Below are positions 39,819 through 49,763 of a stretch of 64,000 nucleotides of DNA, in pieces (the stretch's first letter is position 1; each line of letters opens with the position of its first letter). The position numbers and the translations under genes were made by a program. Location of the stretch: assembly GCA_020629515.1 (NCBI GenBank), contig JAHDDE010000005.1, forward strand, positions 62,001 to 126,000. The letters run 5' to 3'. The stretch comes from Saprospiraceae bacterium (lineage in GTDB: Bacteria; Bacteroidota; Bacteroidia; Chitinophagales; Saprospiraceae). The notes under the pieces are model-generated. The model was not told the DNA's origin. It made no database searches and saw nothing but the letters and a program-made list of their open reading frames with translations.

Positions 39819-40226
39819 ATGGTTAAAGCAATCTTTAAAAAACGAGTGCTATATGCTGAAACAGATAAGATGGGTTTTCTTTATTATGGCCATTATGCCA
39901 TGTTATATGAAATAGGTCGAAGTGAGTTAATACGTGACTTGGGAATTTCTTACCATGATCTTGAAGAACGAATCGAGGTTATGATGCCAGTTCTAAGTCT
40001 ACAGTGTCGATACAAGTTACCAGCTAAATATGATGATCTATTAAGTATTAAGACAGAGATACGGAGCCGCCCAACAAAAATGATCACCTTCAACCATGAA
40101 GTATATAACCAAGAGAATCAATTATTAAACACGGGAGAAGTAAAACTATTTTTTGTCGATATGATAACTAATAAGAGAATATCATGTCCTGACTATCTTA
40201 ATCAAAAATTAGATTCATTCTTTTGA
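39819..40226 (+). CDS. Acyl-CoA thioesterase, YbgC/FadM-like hotdog fold
   Basis: 'RVLYAETDKMGFLYYGHYAMLYEIGRSELIRDLG' 4HBT motif. Confidence 0.9.
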   Translation: MVKAIFKKRVLYAETDKMGFLYYGHYAMLYEIGRSELIRDLGISYHDLEERIEVMMPVLSLQCRYKLPAKYDDLLSIKTEIRSRPTKMITFNHEVYNQENQLLNTGEVKLFFVDMITNKRISCPDYLNQKLDSFF

Positions 40227-41182
40227 AGTTATCAGCAAAAGAAATACAAAAACGCTTTTATAGGTGGATCGGACTAAAGAAGATCATTATTTGGTCTAAG
40301 AAATTTACGCTACCAGGATTTAGCAATGTACCTCTTTATGATATATTACTTTTTATATATCGCGAATTACAACAGGATAATTTGCCCACCAGGGCCAACT
40401 CTGTTGCCTTTAGTTTTTTTTTATCCATATTTCCATTTATCATATTCGTTCTTCCGCTTTTGAGCATTTCTCCATGGGCCGATAGCACAATTCAAGAGTT
40501 CGAATCTTCGATCGATGGTGTTTTCCCTCAGGTTGCAAAGGATTATCTAATGAACATAATTGATGGCATTAAAACTGAAGGAAACTATGGTTGGCAAAGT
40601 ACCGGTTTTATTTTATCATTGTTATTTGCCTCCTCTGGTATGCTTACTTTGATGTATGGATTTGATAAGAGTTATGATAAGAGCTTTAAGAACAGAAATT
40701 ATTTTCAAAAAAGGTTAGTTGCCCTAAATTTGACCATATTGTTTGCCTTTATCATCTTTCTTTCTGTGATATTAATCATTCTTGGCAATCAAGTTTTAGA
40801 TCTACTCATAGAAACTTTTGGATTAAATTCATTTAATTCTGCCTTGTTTATTGGGCTCAAATGGATAGTGGTTATTATGCTGTTTTATTCCGTCATAACA
40901 GTGATATATCGCTATGGCCCGTCAACATATCGACCATTGAGATGGATCAATCCAGGAGCTACATTAGCCACGTTTAGCTCCCTACTGTGCTCCATTGGCT
41001 TTTCATATTTTATCAATAACTTCTCAAACTACAATGAAATATATGGCACTATAGGAGCTCTGATAGTACTTTTATTATGGCTTCAGATCAATGCATTTAT
41101 AGTTTTAGCAGGGTTCGAACTTAATGCCAGTATCATAGTAAATAGGGACAAAGGGACCTTAATTGGGCAAAATATCACATAG
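40223..41182 (+). CDS. YihY/virulence factor BrkB family membrane protein
   Basis: 'LPTRANSVAFSFFLSIFPFIIFVLPLL', 'YGPSTYRPLRWINPGATLATFSSLLCSIGFSYFINNFSNYNEIYGTIGALIVLLLWLQINAFIVLAGFELNA'. TTG start in the track. Confidence 0.9.
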   Translation: MKLSAKEIQKRFYRWIGLKKIIIWSKKFTLPGFSNVPLYDILLFIYRELQQDNLPTRANSVAFSFFLSIFPFIIFVLPLLSISPWADSTIQEFESSIDGVFPQVAKDYLMNIIDGIKTEGNYGWQSTGFILSLLFASSGMLTLMYGFDKSYDKSFKNRNYFQKRLVALNLTILFAFIIFLSVILIILGNQVLDLLIETFGLNSFNSALFIGLKWIVVIMLFYSVITVIYRYGPSTYRPLRWINPGATLATFSSLLCSIGFSYFINNFSNYNEIYGTIGALIVLLLWLQINAFIVLAGFELNASIIVNRDKGTLIGQNIT

Positions 41183-41312
41183 GGGTTCAATGTAAAGTAG
41201 TTGTCATAATTATACGAATACTTACATACCGTAGCCTATCTTACACAATAGGCCTTACTATTTGGCCCATAAATGGACAAATTTTTGTAATTTACTATAA
41301 AACTATATTAAC

Positions 41313-41564
41313 ATGGATTTATTATTATGGCTTTGCGTAGGAATCGTTGGAGGTGTTGCCGCAAGACGATTGATCCCTAAAATGGAAATGAACAATTCCA
41401 TATTCGCTATTTTTATTGCTATCGTAGGCTCTATTTTCGGAGGTTTTGCTGCTGCTTTAATCGGCTTCGAATCTTCTGTCGTAATTAGCAGCATCATAGC
41501 GTTGGCTGGATCATTAACGGTATTATTTTTTTACAAGCAATATCTTACTGATACGGCTCAATAA
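41313..41564 (+). CDS. GlsB/YeaQ/YmgE-type small membrane protein
   Basis: 83 aa, three hydrophobic segments; 'VGIVGGVAARRLIPK...IVGSIFGGFAAALIG'. Confidence 0.7.
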   Translation: MDLLLWLCVGIVGGVAARRLIPKMEMNNSIFAIFIAIVGSIFGGFAAALIGFESSVVISSIIALAGSLTVLFFYKQYLTDTAQ

Positions 41565-41687
41565 TCATAAAAACTTAGCTATCGAATAAACTTTTACATT
41601 TCAAACCTAACAGTATTTTATTTTTGTAGATCTTCGTATCTTGAATTGTCAATAGACAACATTATATAATAGTGCACATCAAGAAAT

Positions 41688-41942
41688 ATGGGCTTAATAA
41701 AATTTCTGTTAGTTGGATTGGTAGCAGGCTCGATAGCAAAAATGATAACACCCCAAGAAGAGAAAGGAGGATGGCTTTCCTCCTTGATCATTGGGATAAT
41801 CGGCGCATTCGTTGGTGGTTTTATCGCCAGTTTTTTTGCCTCAAGTTTTACATTATTAGGAGATCTTATTATTGCGTTCTTAGGAGCTGTCCTTGTTCTT
41901 TACGTGTATCACAAATATTTCAGTCATAAAAATCTCCTTTGA
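41688..41942 (+). CDS. GlsB/YeaQ/YmgE-type small membrane protein (second copy)
   Basis: '[43 protein letters not shown]' family pattern. Confidence 0.82.
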   Translation: MGLIKFLLVGLVAGSIAKMITPQEEKGGWLSSLIIGIIGAFVGGFIASFFASSFTLLGDLIIAFLGAVLVLYVYHKYFSHKNLL

Positions 41943-41944
41943 TC

Positions 41945-42373
41945 ATGTCTCAATTATTAACCCCTTTTCACGTGGCCATTCCTGTAGATGACGTCCAAAA
42001 GGCTCGTGATTTTTATAGAGATATATTGCTGTGTGAAGAAGGACGTTCATCAGAGCATTGGGTAGATTTTAATTTTTTTGGACATCAATTTGTTATTCAC
42101 TACAAGCCTAAAGGCCCTGAGAATAATCAACATCATAACCCCGTAGACGGTCATGAAGTCCCGGTCCCTCACTACGGCGTAGTTCTTCCTTGGGAGGAAT
42201 GGGAAAAATTGTCTAAACGACTTAGAGATCTTGAGATGGATTTTATAATTGAACCATATATTAGATTCAAAGGGGAAGTTGGAGAACAAGCAACTATGTT
42301 CTTTCTTGATCCTTGTGGGAATGCCTTAGAATTCAAAGCATTCAAAGATATATCTCAACTTTTCGCCAAATAA
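41945..42373 (+). CDS. VOC-family (glyoxalase-like) protein
   Basis: '[30 protein letters not shown]...[15 protein letters not shown]'; likely start MSQLL within the listed ORF. Confidence 0.9.
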   Translation: MSQLLTPFHVAIPVDDVQKARDFYRDILLCEEGRSSEHWVDFNFFGHQFVIHYKPKGPENNQHHNPVDGHEVPVPHYGVVLPWEEWEKLSKRLRDLEMDFIIEPYIRFKGEVGEQATMFFLDPCGNALEFKAFKDISQLFAK

Positions 42374-43644
42374 TCCAACAGGTCGCCCACAACGAAACTA
42401 CTACCACCTATATAGATTAGGTCATTAGGATCCGCATTTTCTTTTACTATTTCATACGCTTCTCCTACACTTCCATACGTTTGACCATTACGTCCGTGAG
42501 TTAAAGCTATTGATTTCAAATTATTGACGTCTAATCCTCTGAATATATTAGGACTAACAAAATGATATTCAGCATTTATTGGCAAGCAATCAAATATTCC
42601 TTGTACATCTTTGCCCTTGACAAAACCAAGTATAAGATGCAATTTCCTGTACTTAATACTCATTAGGTGATGCATCACTGTGGCAAGAGCGTTTTTATTA
42701 TGTGCACTATCGGTAATTATTAGGGGTCTCTGATCAATGATTTGCCATCTACCCATATAGTTACTGATCTGACGATAAGAATTAATAGATTCTACTACCT
42801 GATCTATGTCCACGGCAGTTCCATGAATCTCTTCATATTTTTGTATTACTGCGAGCGCAGTAATCACATTCTTCATATAAAAAGGAGATTCATTTTTACT
42901 CAACACTTCAAGTGATATTGACCCACTGTATAATTTAATATTGTCAGAATTACTCGGCTCATAGCTCCATTTTAAAGAAGCGAATTCGATTGGACTATTG
43001 CACTCAGCTGCTTTATCAAAAAAGACTGCGTCACATTCCGATTGATATTCTCCAATTATAACTGGCGTATTTTTTTTGATTATACCAGCCTTTTCATGAG
43101 CTATTTTGTATATCGTATCCCCTAACATATCTGTATGGTCCAGACTAATATTAGTGATCACTGATATCAATGGTGCAACAATATTAGTAGAGTCTAATCT
43201 TCCTCCTAATCCAGTTTCTATCACGGCAATATCTACTCTACTCATTCGAAAGTATTCGAAAGCCATAGCTACAGTTATCTCAAAAAAAGACGGTATTATT
43301 TGGTCAATGTCATTTTTACATGATGCTACAAAGTCAACTACCTCTTGTTGTTCAATCCACTGACCGTTAACCTTAATTCTTTCTCTAAAGTCGCGGTAAT
43401 GTGGAGAAGTATATAATCCTACTTTGAGCCCAATAGTCTGCAAGTAACTACTAATCAAATGCGACACTGTCCCTTTACCATTAGTTCCAGCCACGTGAAT
43501 CACTGGATAGTCGGCATGAGGGTTATCGAGCCCCTTGCAAAGAAGCCTTATATTAGTTAAATCTTTTTTAATCGCAGATGCACCATACTTCTGATAAACG
43601 GGAAGTTGAGCGTATAAATATGAAATAGTATCGTTATAATCCAT
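42355..43644 (-). CDS. folC: Bifunctional folylpolyglutamate/dihydrofolate synthase
   Basis: '[19 protein letters not shown]', '[14 protein letters not shown]', '[25 protein letters not shown]', 'DSAHNKNAL'. Confidence 0.95.
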   Translation of the reverse strand: MDYNDTISYLYAQLPVYQKYGASAIKKDLTNIRLLCKGLDNPHADYPVIHVAGTNGKGTVSHLISSYLQTIGLKVGLYTSPHYRDFRERIKVNGQWIEQQEVVDFVASCKNDIDQIIPSFFEITVAMAFEYFRMSRVDIAVIETGLGGRLDSTNIVAPLISVITNISLDHTDMLGDTIYKIAHEKAGIIKKNTPVIIGEYQSECDAVFFDKAAECNSPIEFASLKWSYEPSNSDNIKLYSGSISLEVLSKNESPFYMKNVITALAVIQKYEEIHGTAVDIDQVVESINSYRQISNYMGRWQIIDQRPLIITDSAHNKNALATVMHHLMSIKYRKLHLILGFVKGKDVQGIFDCLPINAEYHFVSPNIFRGLDVNNLKSIALTHGRNGQTYGSVGEAYEIVKENADPNDLIYIGGSSFVVGDLLDYLAKS

Positions 43645-43710
43645 ACTTATCTAACATTGACTTTTATATTGAATTCAAATGGATAGATGTCACAATATTA
43701 ATGATATAAT

Positions 43711-44868
43711 ATGAGCCCAAATTTGAGATATGACATAATTATTTGTGGAATGGGCTGTGCAGGACTCAGTCTCGCTGATAGATTATGTTCTGATGAGTTC
43801 TCAAACAAAAAAATATTATTAATTGACAAAGAAACGAAAACTAAGAATGATAGAACTTGGAGTTTTTGGACAGATTCAAAAACCAGATATGATCAGATCG
43901 TCTACAAAAGATGGAACCATATCAATTTTTATGGCAACAGTGATTTAGAGAGGCAAAGTATCCATCCCTATCAATATCAAATGATAAGAGGTATTGATTT
44001 TTATTCACACATCTTACAAAAAATCAGTGCACAAGATAATATTGATGTTGCATACGGTGATATCCAAATAATCGAACAGAAAGAGAATTTATGTTATATC
44101 AAAACTGAGGCGCACGAATATGTTAGTTCAATAGTTTTTTCAAGCATCGTGAGGGAATATCCAGAGCAAGATCATCTTTTTGTCTGGCAACACTTCAAAG
44201 GTTGGCGGATAAAAATAGACAAGGATATATTTGACCGAGATACAGCCACTTTTATGGATTTCAGAATAGAGCAAAAGGAAGAAACTCGGTTTATATATGT
44301 TTTGCCATTTAGTAAAGATGAAGCTCTAATAGAAGCCACTATTTTTTCAAAAAAAATAAGTACTCAACATGTCTATGATGAAATGCTTAAGGATTATTGC
44401 CAAAATTATCTTTGTTTAGATAAATATGACATTGTCGAAGAAGAAGTAGGGGCTATTCCCATGACCACAACACCGATTAATAGAGCAACTTCTTCTAATC
44501 TAATTATTCCCGTAGGTACATTAAATGATACTGTTAAACCATCTTCCGGTTATGCATTCATCCGTATTCAAGAAGAAGCGGATCTAATAATAGATCAACT
44601 TCGAAATGATCAAGTGAAAAAAATATCTAAAAAATCCAAATATATTTGGTACGATAGAACCCTTTTAGATGTCATCATTAGTCAGCGAGAGGAGGCTAAA
44701 AACATTTTTTCGATCATGTTCGAAAGAAATAAAGCACCGGATATTTTCAACTTCCTAAATGAGAAATCATCATTGCGTCAAGAAATAGGCATATTTTGGA
44801 CTTTGCCATTTTTATCCTTTCTAAAAGCGTTTCTTAAAGTAAATGTCTTTGGTTTAACAAAAAAGTAA
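43711..44868 (+). CDS. crtY: Lycopene beta-cyclase family protein
   Basis: 'DIIICGMGCAGLSLADRL' FAD motif; 'KNDRTWSFWTD'; 'EEVGAIPMTT...IPVGTLNDTVKPSSGYAFIRIQ'. Confidence 0.88.
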   Translation: MSPNLRYDIIICGMGCAGLSLADRLCSDEFSNKKILLIDKETKTKNDRTWSFWTDSKTRYDQIVYKRWNHINFYGNSDLERQSIHPYQYQMIRGIDFYSHILQKISAQDNIDVAYGDIQIIEQKENLCYIKTEAHEYVSSIVFSSIVREYPEQDHLFVWQHFKGWRIKIDKDIFDRDTATFMDFRIEQKEETRFIYVLPFSKDEALIEATIFSKKISTQHVYDEMLKDYCQNYLCLDKYDIVEEEVGAIPMTTTPINRATSSNLIIPVGTLNDTVKPSSGYAFIRIQEEADLIIDQLRNDQVKKISKKSKYIWYDRTLLDVIISQREEAKNIFSIMFERNKAPDIFNFLNEKSSLRQEIGIFWTLPFLSFLKAFLKVNVFGLTKK

Positions 44869-44974
44869 GTTGATTCTAACAATTATTATGAACTAAGAAT
44901 GGCACCATATTCGTTAATAACAATAGGATAGTCCGAGTACTGGACTCGCATAATTTAAAAAGAATAAAATAATC

Positions 44975-45493
44975 ATGTCACTATTAACAGCAATAATATT
45001 TAGTTTTTTGACTATTACGTCTCCTTCCGACAGTGATACCATCGCAGAGGAGATCAAATGGTATACTTGGGAGGAAGCTTATGAAATGAATAAGACTGAG
45101 CCTAAAAAAGTTTTTATTGATTTATATACTAATTGGTGCGGATGGTGTAAAAAAATGGATGCTACAACTTTCAAAAATCCAGAAGTGGTGAAATACCTAA
45201 ATGAAAACTTTTATCCTGTTAAGTTTAACGCTGAACAAAAAGAAAAGATCGTTTTCAATGAGAAGGAATTCGAATACGTCCAGTCTGGTCGCAGAGGAGT
45301 TCATCAATTAGCCTATGCCTTATTGGATGGACGCTTGGGCTATCCTGCATTTGTCATGCTGGATGAAACATTTGCAAGAATAATGATTTCACCAGGCTTC
45401 AAACAAGAAGCTCAGTTGCTCAAAGAATTATCCTTTGCTAACGAAGAGAAGTATAAGGTGATGTCTTGGGAAGATTTTAACAAGGCTGAATAA
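44975..45493 (+). CDS. Thioredoxin-fold protein, paralogue of 6580..7086
   Basis: 'KVFIDLYTNWCGWCKKMDATTFKNPEVVKYLNENFYPVKFNAEQ' with N-terminal signal-like segment. Confidence 0.88.
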   Translation: MSLLTAIIFSFLTITSPSDSDTIAEEIKWYTWEEAYEMNKTEPKKVFIDLYTNWCGWCKKMDATTFKNPEVVKYLNENFYPVKFNAEQKEKIVFNEKEFEYVQSGRRGVHQLAYALLDGRLGYPAFVMLDETFARIMISPGFKQEAQLLKELSFANEEKYKVMSWEDFNKAE

Positions 45494-45515
45494 TAAAAAA
45501 TCAGAACAAAAAGTT

Positions 45516-45548
45516 AAGGCTCAATCTTTAAAAGATTGAGCCTTTTTT
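45516..45548 (+). terminator. Rho-independent terminator
   Basis: AAGGCTCAATCTT-taa-AAGATTGAGCCTT followed by TTTT; long perfect stem. Confidence 0.9.
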
Positions 45549-45557
45549 AATGCCTTT

Positions 45558-45932
45558 TCATGATGGCTTAAACTTCAGTGACACACTATTAACGCAGTGC
45601 CTTATATTCTTATCTGTAAATCGCTCTCCTTCAAATACATGACCCAAATGCCCCTCACAATTGGCACACACAATTTCTATTCGCCTTCCATCAGCATCTG
45701 GCAACCTCTTTACGGCCCCTTTTATCTCATCATCGAAACTAGGCCAGCCACAACCTGAAGAAAATTTATCCTGGGACTTATATAATGGTTCGTCGCATCT
45801 CCTGCACAAATACACTCCTTGAGCCTTATGATTGTTGTATTCTCCTGAGAAAGGCATCTCTGTACCTTTATAAACTATAATCCTTTCCTCCTCAGTAGTT
45901 AGTTTATTGAATGTGTTTTTCCGGCTTTCCAT
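45558..45932 (-). CDS. msrB: Peptide-methionine (R)-S-oxide reductase
   Basis: '[30 protein letters not shown]', '[36 protein letters not shown]'. Confidence 0.97.
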   Translation of the reverse strand: MESRKNTFNKLTTEEERIIVYKGTEMPFSGEYNNHKAQGVYLCRRCDEPLYKSQDKFSSGCGWPSFDDEIKGAVKRLPDADGRRIEIVCANCEGHLGHVFEGERFTDKNIRHCVNSVSLKFKPS

Positions 45933-45997
45933 TTATCTCAAAACCTTTTGAGGCATTGTTTAATAAATGTAAGAATAACCTTAAACAAAAACAAGTA

Positions 45998-47071
45998 TTA
46001 TTTTATCCCCAAACCCTTAGATCTTTTCTCCCATATTTCTCTTGCTCGCACTTGCAAATCTGCTATATCATCAGTTTCATCAACTATTTCTAAGCCTAAT
46101 ATGGTTTCAAATAAATCCTCCATAGTTACAAGTCCTAATACAGATCCAAATTCGTCAACAACAATAGATAAATGCGCTTTTTCTTTCATCAATAAATTCT
46201 GAAGTTGCGTCAGCGGAGCATCCTGTTTTATAAACGTAGGTTTTCTCAACAGGCTATCGATGGCGTTGTTATCATTTCCATTGAGCAATTGCTCTAATAC
46301 GTCATCTTTGAGGAGTATTCCTTTTATATGTTCTTTATCCGCATCAAACACGGGTATTCTGGAATGACGCATAGGAAGATTATTATCATAAAACGTACGC
46401 AAGGTTATCCCTTCTTCTGAAGACATCATGACATTTCTCGGTGTCATGATACTTTTAACCGTGATACTGTCTAAGCGCAACAGATTTTTGATAGTTACAC
46501 TTTCTGTCTCTTTAAGGACACCACTCTCTTCTCCTACTTGCGTCATAGCACGAAAATCTGCTCGACTAAAAACGCTTTTATCTTTATCTGTCTTAAGATT
46601 CTTGGTAATCAACTGACTTATCCAAACAAAGGGAGCAAGAATAAACAGCAGCCCTTTTAAACTTTGAACTGTAAATGGCGTGAGTTGCTTCCAAAAATTA
46701 GCACCTAATGTCTTAGGTATGATCTCTGAAAGTATCAATATAGCTAAAGTCATCAAAGTTGCAATAATCGACTCCATTGAGATCTCAAATCCTCCAAATA
46801 GAGGTATCTTTCTGTCTCCAAAAATCTCGCCTGCTTGAACTCCAACACCTATCGCCCCAACGGTGTGGGCTATTGTGTTAAGTGTTAAAATTGCTGAAAG
46901 TGGTTTGTCAATATCATCTTTAAAACCCTTAAGTGCTTTTCCTACAGATGTACCTTGCTGTACTTGTCCATTAATATAGGAAGGCGTGATACTTAGCAAG
47001 ACTGCCTCCCAAATAGAACATAAAAAAGAAAATCCTATAGATAAAAGAAAAAATAGTATAAGTAGTGTCAT
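45998..47071 (-). CDS. CNNM + CBS domain protein (hemolysin C/CorC family)
   Basis: 'LSEIIPKTLGANFW', 'VKSIMTPRNVMMSSEEG', 'AHLSIVVDEFGSVLGLVTMEDLFETILG'. Confidence 0.93.
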   Translation of the reverse strand: MTLLILFFLLSIGFSFLCSIWEAVLLSITPSYINGQVQQGTSVGKALKGFKDDIDKPLSAILTLNTIAHTVGAIGVGVQAGEIFGDRKIPLFGGFEISMESIIATLMTLAILILSEIIPKTLGANFWKQLTPFTVQSLKGLLFILAPFVWISQLITKNLKTDKDKSVFSRADFRAMTQVGEESGVLKETESVTIKNLLRLDSITVKSIMTPRNVMMSSEEGITLRTFYDNNLPMRHSRIPVFDADKEHIKGILLKDDVLEQLLNGNDNNAIDSLLRKPTFIKQDAPLTQLQNLLMKEKAHLSIVVDEFGSVLGLVTMEDLFETILGLEIVDETDDIADLQVRAREIWEKRSKGLGIK

Positions 47072-47182
47072 ATGTTTTTCTGCCTTAGCAGTTATATTGT
47101 TTACAAAATTAAATTATTTACGGTTGTTGTAGATAACTATATATGGTTATAGTTACGACTGTAAGAACATAATAAAGTCTCG

Positions 47183-48175
47183 ATGCAACAATCATTTCCT
47201 CTAAATTATAAAGATTGTCCTTCTTTCTTTTCTAAAATCCGACATCCCTTAAGATTTCAGGGATGGAAAAAGCAAAAATCCTATTTTGAAGGTTGGTACT
47301 ATAAAGTAGTAGCTGTCGACCAAAATTTAGCATTTGCTGTCATACCTGGGATCTCAATAAAAAATGAAAATGACCAGCACGCATTTATTCAAGTTATTGA
47401 TGGTATAAGATGTAGGAGTGATTATTATAAGTACCCGATATCTGACTTTAAAGCGGCTATTGATAACCACTATATTGAAATTGGTCCAAATGTTTTCTCC
47501 GAAAAGGTAATGTCTCTTAACCTGCCAATGATAAAGGGAAATCTTACTTCTTCCTCGTGGCAAAAACTTCCATTTACATTAAAGCGGCCAGGAATCATGG
47601 GATGGTATTCATATATCCCAACGATGCAATGTAACCATGGTTTAGGGAGCTTTTTACACTATTGGTCAGGTGAAATAACAGTAGGTCCAAATAATTATAC
47701 ACTAAAACGAGCTCAAGGATATGTCGAAAAAGATTGGGGCAAATCATTCCCTAGGTCTTGGATCTGGACACAGTGCAATACGTTCGATTGTCAAGATGAG
47801 GTTTCAGTATTCGCCTCTGTGGCTCACATACCTTGGAAGAGCACTCACTTCATTGGATTCTTAGGGGCAATCTGGCATGCAGGAGAAATAGATATTTTTA
47901 GCACCTATACTGGTACTACAAGACATACCACATTAAATGATGATAATGTGGTGATCAGATTATCTAAAAAAGACAAAATTTTGGATCTCACCATCACTAA
48001 AGCACCAGGAGCGGACTTAATATCTCCACTATCTGGTGAAATGAGGGGAAAAGTAAACGAAAGTATTCAAGCAAAAATGTATATGAAATACCAAAGTGAT
48101 TCGAAATGTATAGAAGCTAATGGATCATATGCTGGCCTTGAAGTTGCTGGACCGGTTGAAGAACTTTTGACATAA
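47183..48175 (+). CDS. Tocopherol cyclase-like family protein
   Basis: 'YFEGWYYKVVAVDQNLAFAVIPGIS', 'GIMGWYSYIPTMQCNHGLGSF', 'YVEKDWGKSFPRSWIWTQCNTF'. Confidence 0.88.
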   Translation: MQQSFPLNYKDCPSFFSKIRHPLRFQGWKKQKSYFEGWYYKVVAVDQNLAFAVIPGISIKNENDQHAFIQVIDGIRCRSDYYKYPISDFKAAIDNHYIEIGPNVFSEKVMSLNLPMIKGNLTSSSWQKLPFTLKRPGIMGWYSYIPTMQCNHGLGSFLHYWSGEITVGPNNYTLKRAQGYVEKDWGKSFPRSWIWTQCNTFDCQDEVSVFASVAHIPWKSTHFIGFLGAIWHAGEIDIFSTYTGTTRHTTLNDDNVVIRLSKKDKILDLTITKAPGADLISPLSGEMRGKVNESIQAKMYMKYQSDSKCIEANGSYAGLEVAGPVEELLT

Positions 48176-48181
48176 TATAAT

Positions 48182-48550
48182 ATGAACATAAAATTCGAAA
48201 CTAAGCAAGAAAATGAATATTACATTGATGAGGGTTGCCACATCATTGAAATAATGAATACGGTTGAAAACCCAGACATATCTATCAGTCAGGCAAGAGT
48301 AGAACCTTTTCAATCTACAGAGCTTCATTCACTTAAACATACATTTGAATATTATTACATCTTAAAGGGAGAAGCGACCGTGCAAGTAGGCAATAATGAA
48401 TATGAAGTAAAAAAAGGAGATCTCGTCAAAATTGATATACTTCAACCTCAAAGGATCTCTAATCATCTATCTACTGACTTACTATTTTTATGCATATGTA
48501 CCCCAAGATTTAAACACGACAACTATATCTCTGAGAAACCAAGAGAATAA
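48182..48550 (+). CDS. Cupin-domain protein
   Basis: 'LHSLKHTFEYYYILKGEATVQVGNNEYEVKKGDLVKIDILQPQRISN'. Confidence 0.85.
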   Translation: MNIKFETKQENEYYIDEGCHIIEIMNTVENPDISISQARVEPFQSTELHSLKHTFEYYYILKGEATVQVGNNEYEVKKGDLVKIDILQPQRISNHLSTDLLFLCICTPRFKHDNYISEKPRE

Positions 48551-48575
48551 TATAAATTTGAACTATAATTCTGAT

Positions 48576-48920
48576 ATGAAAAAAATAGCCCTCGCCTTAA
48601 TTATTGCATTCATTTTTACTTTGTCGAGCTGTGATACTAAGCCTAAAGCAAGCCCAGGATGTGATGAATATCTTAAGATAGCCGGAGAATATAAAAGTGC
48701 AACAAGAGATGGTATTATGACAGTGGCTGGAATTGAATCGGGCACAGTCGACTTTAGTGGTGTGGGGTACAATGATATGACTTGTAGCTATCAAATTGAA
48801 GATTGTCGAAATGGTCAGGCAACCATGAATTGTAATGGTGCTGTGGTCAAAACAAATCTTACGGTCCTCTCGGATGACATCATCACGATAGATGGCGAAA
48901 AATATCGTAGAATCCAATAA
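48576..48920 (+). CDS. Small lipoprotein, unknown function
   Basis: Start trimmed from the 48432 ORF to MKKIALALIIAFIFTLSSCDTKPK (lipobox); no recognised domain. Confidence 0.75.
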   Translation: MKKIALALIIAFIFTLSSCDTKPKASPGCDEYLKIAGEYKSATRDGIMTVAGIESGTVDFSGVGYNDMTCSYQIEDCRNGQATMNCNGAVVKTNLTVLSDDIITIDGEKYRRIQ

Positions 48921-48925
48921 TAGAT

Positions 48926-49573
48926 TTATTCCTTCAATAAATTTTGCGAAGGTTGCCCCACCCTTGCATATGGATATTGGGCTATTCTTTGAGGACTATA
49001 ATAAGTATTTAGCCCAGATATCGCTGCAGTATTAGATTTTTCAAGGTTAATTATCCCGCTTTCCTCTATAGCTTCTGCAGAGACCATAAGATGTTGTATC
49101 GATCCAACCATCATGATGGTCCCATTAATCTCAATTGGGATCTCCTGCTCAAATTTCATCATCATTTTTACTGGACTTCCTTTTACGAATGGAGCTGAAA
49201 ATCCATCTATAAATTCCTCTTTAAAACGACACAATTCAAATTCAGAATGACTCGAAGGAAATTTGGCAGAAGTATAATGTGCCATAGCCGTATGTTGAGT
49301 ATCCACATGATTGATCGTATAGTATCCAGAAGACATTATATTGTCATAAGTATGTCGTTCGACAGTTCTCGGTCTCATTATAAAACCTAAGATTGCTGGA
49401 TCAGATCCCAAATGTACTACAGAGCTAAAAATGGCTAAATTAGAGGTACCCTCTTCACTAATTGAACCAATTAAATTAGCCGACTTATACCCCGAAACTG
49501 AATTGATTAAGTTCAATCGATAAATCTTTTCTAAATCAGATATTGATTTCCTGCTAAACGATTGGTAGTCCAT
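48926..49573 (-). CDS. Flavin reductase-like (FMN-binding split barrel) protein
   Basis: 'GSISEEGTSNLAIFSSVVHLGSDPAILGFIMRPRTVERHTYDNIMSSGYYTIN'. Confidence 0.85.
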   Translation of the reverse strand: MDYQSFSRKSISDLEKIYRLNLINSVSGYKSANLIGSISEEGTSNLAIFSSVVHLGSDPAILGFIMRPRTVERHTYDNIMSSGYYTINHVDTQHTAMAHYTSAKFPSSHSEFELCRFKEEFIDGFSAPFVKGSPVKMMMKFEQEIPIEINGTIMMVGSIQHLMVSAEAIEESGIINLEKSNTAAISGLNTYYSPQRIAQYPYARVGQPSQNLLKE

Positions 49574-49584
49574 CTTTTAAAATT

Positions 49585-49749
49585 TTATTTCAAATTTTCG
49601 ATCTTCTTTGCTATTTCCTCGGCCTCAGCGTATTTCGCATCAGCAGCTTTTCTATCAGTTTTGGACAATACGAATGCGTCATTCATTAATTGTTCGTATT
49701 GCGTTCTTAATTTTTCTATCGGATCTTTTTTCTTAAATAGTCCAAACAT
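49585..49749 (-). CDS. Lacal_2735-like small conserved protein (54 aa)
   Basis: Manual translation: MFGLFKKKDPIEKLRTQYEQLMNDAFVLSKTDRKAADAKYAEAEEIAKKIENLK*. Not in the ORF track because it is under 60 aa. Confidence 0.78.
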   Translation of the reverse strand: MFGLFKKKDPIEKLRTQYEQLMNDAFVLSKTDRKAADAKYAEAEEIAKKIENLK

Positions 49750-49763
49750 TCCTATCGTTTTAT

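Noticed and set aside
41672-41929. 85-aa ORF overlapping the second GlsB-like gene
   Set aside because: Alternative frame of the same DNA; composition is non-membrane and Arg/Cys-rich, unlike a real protein.
44900-44940. GTCCGAGTACTGGACTCG hairpin upstream of the thioredoxin gene
   Set aside because: Short overlapping palindromes, no tRNA or riboswitch-like architecture; left unassigned.
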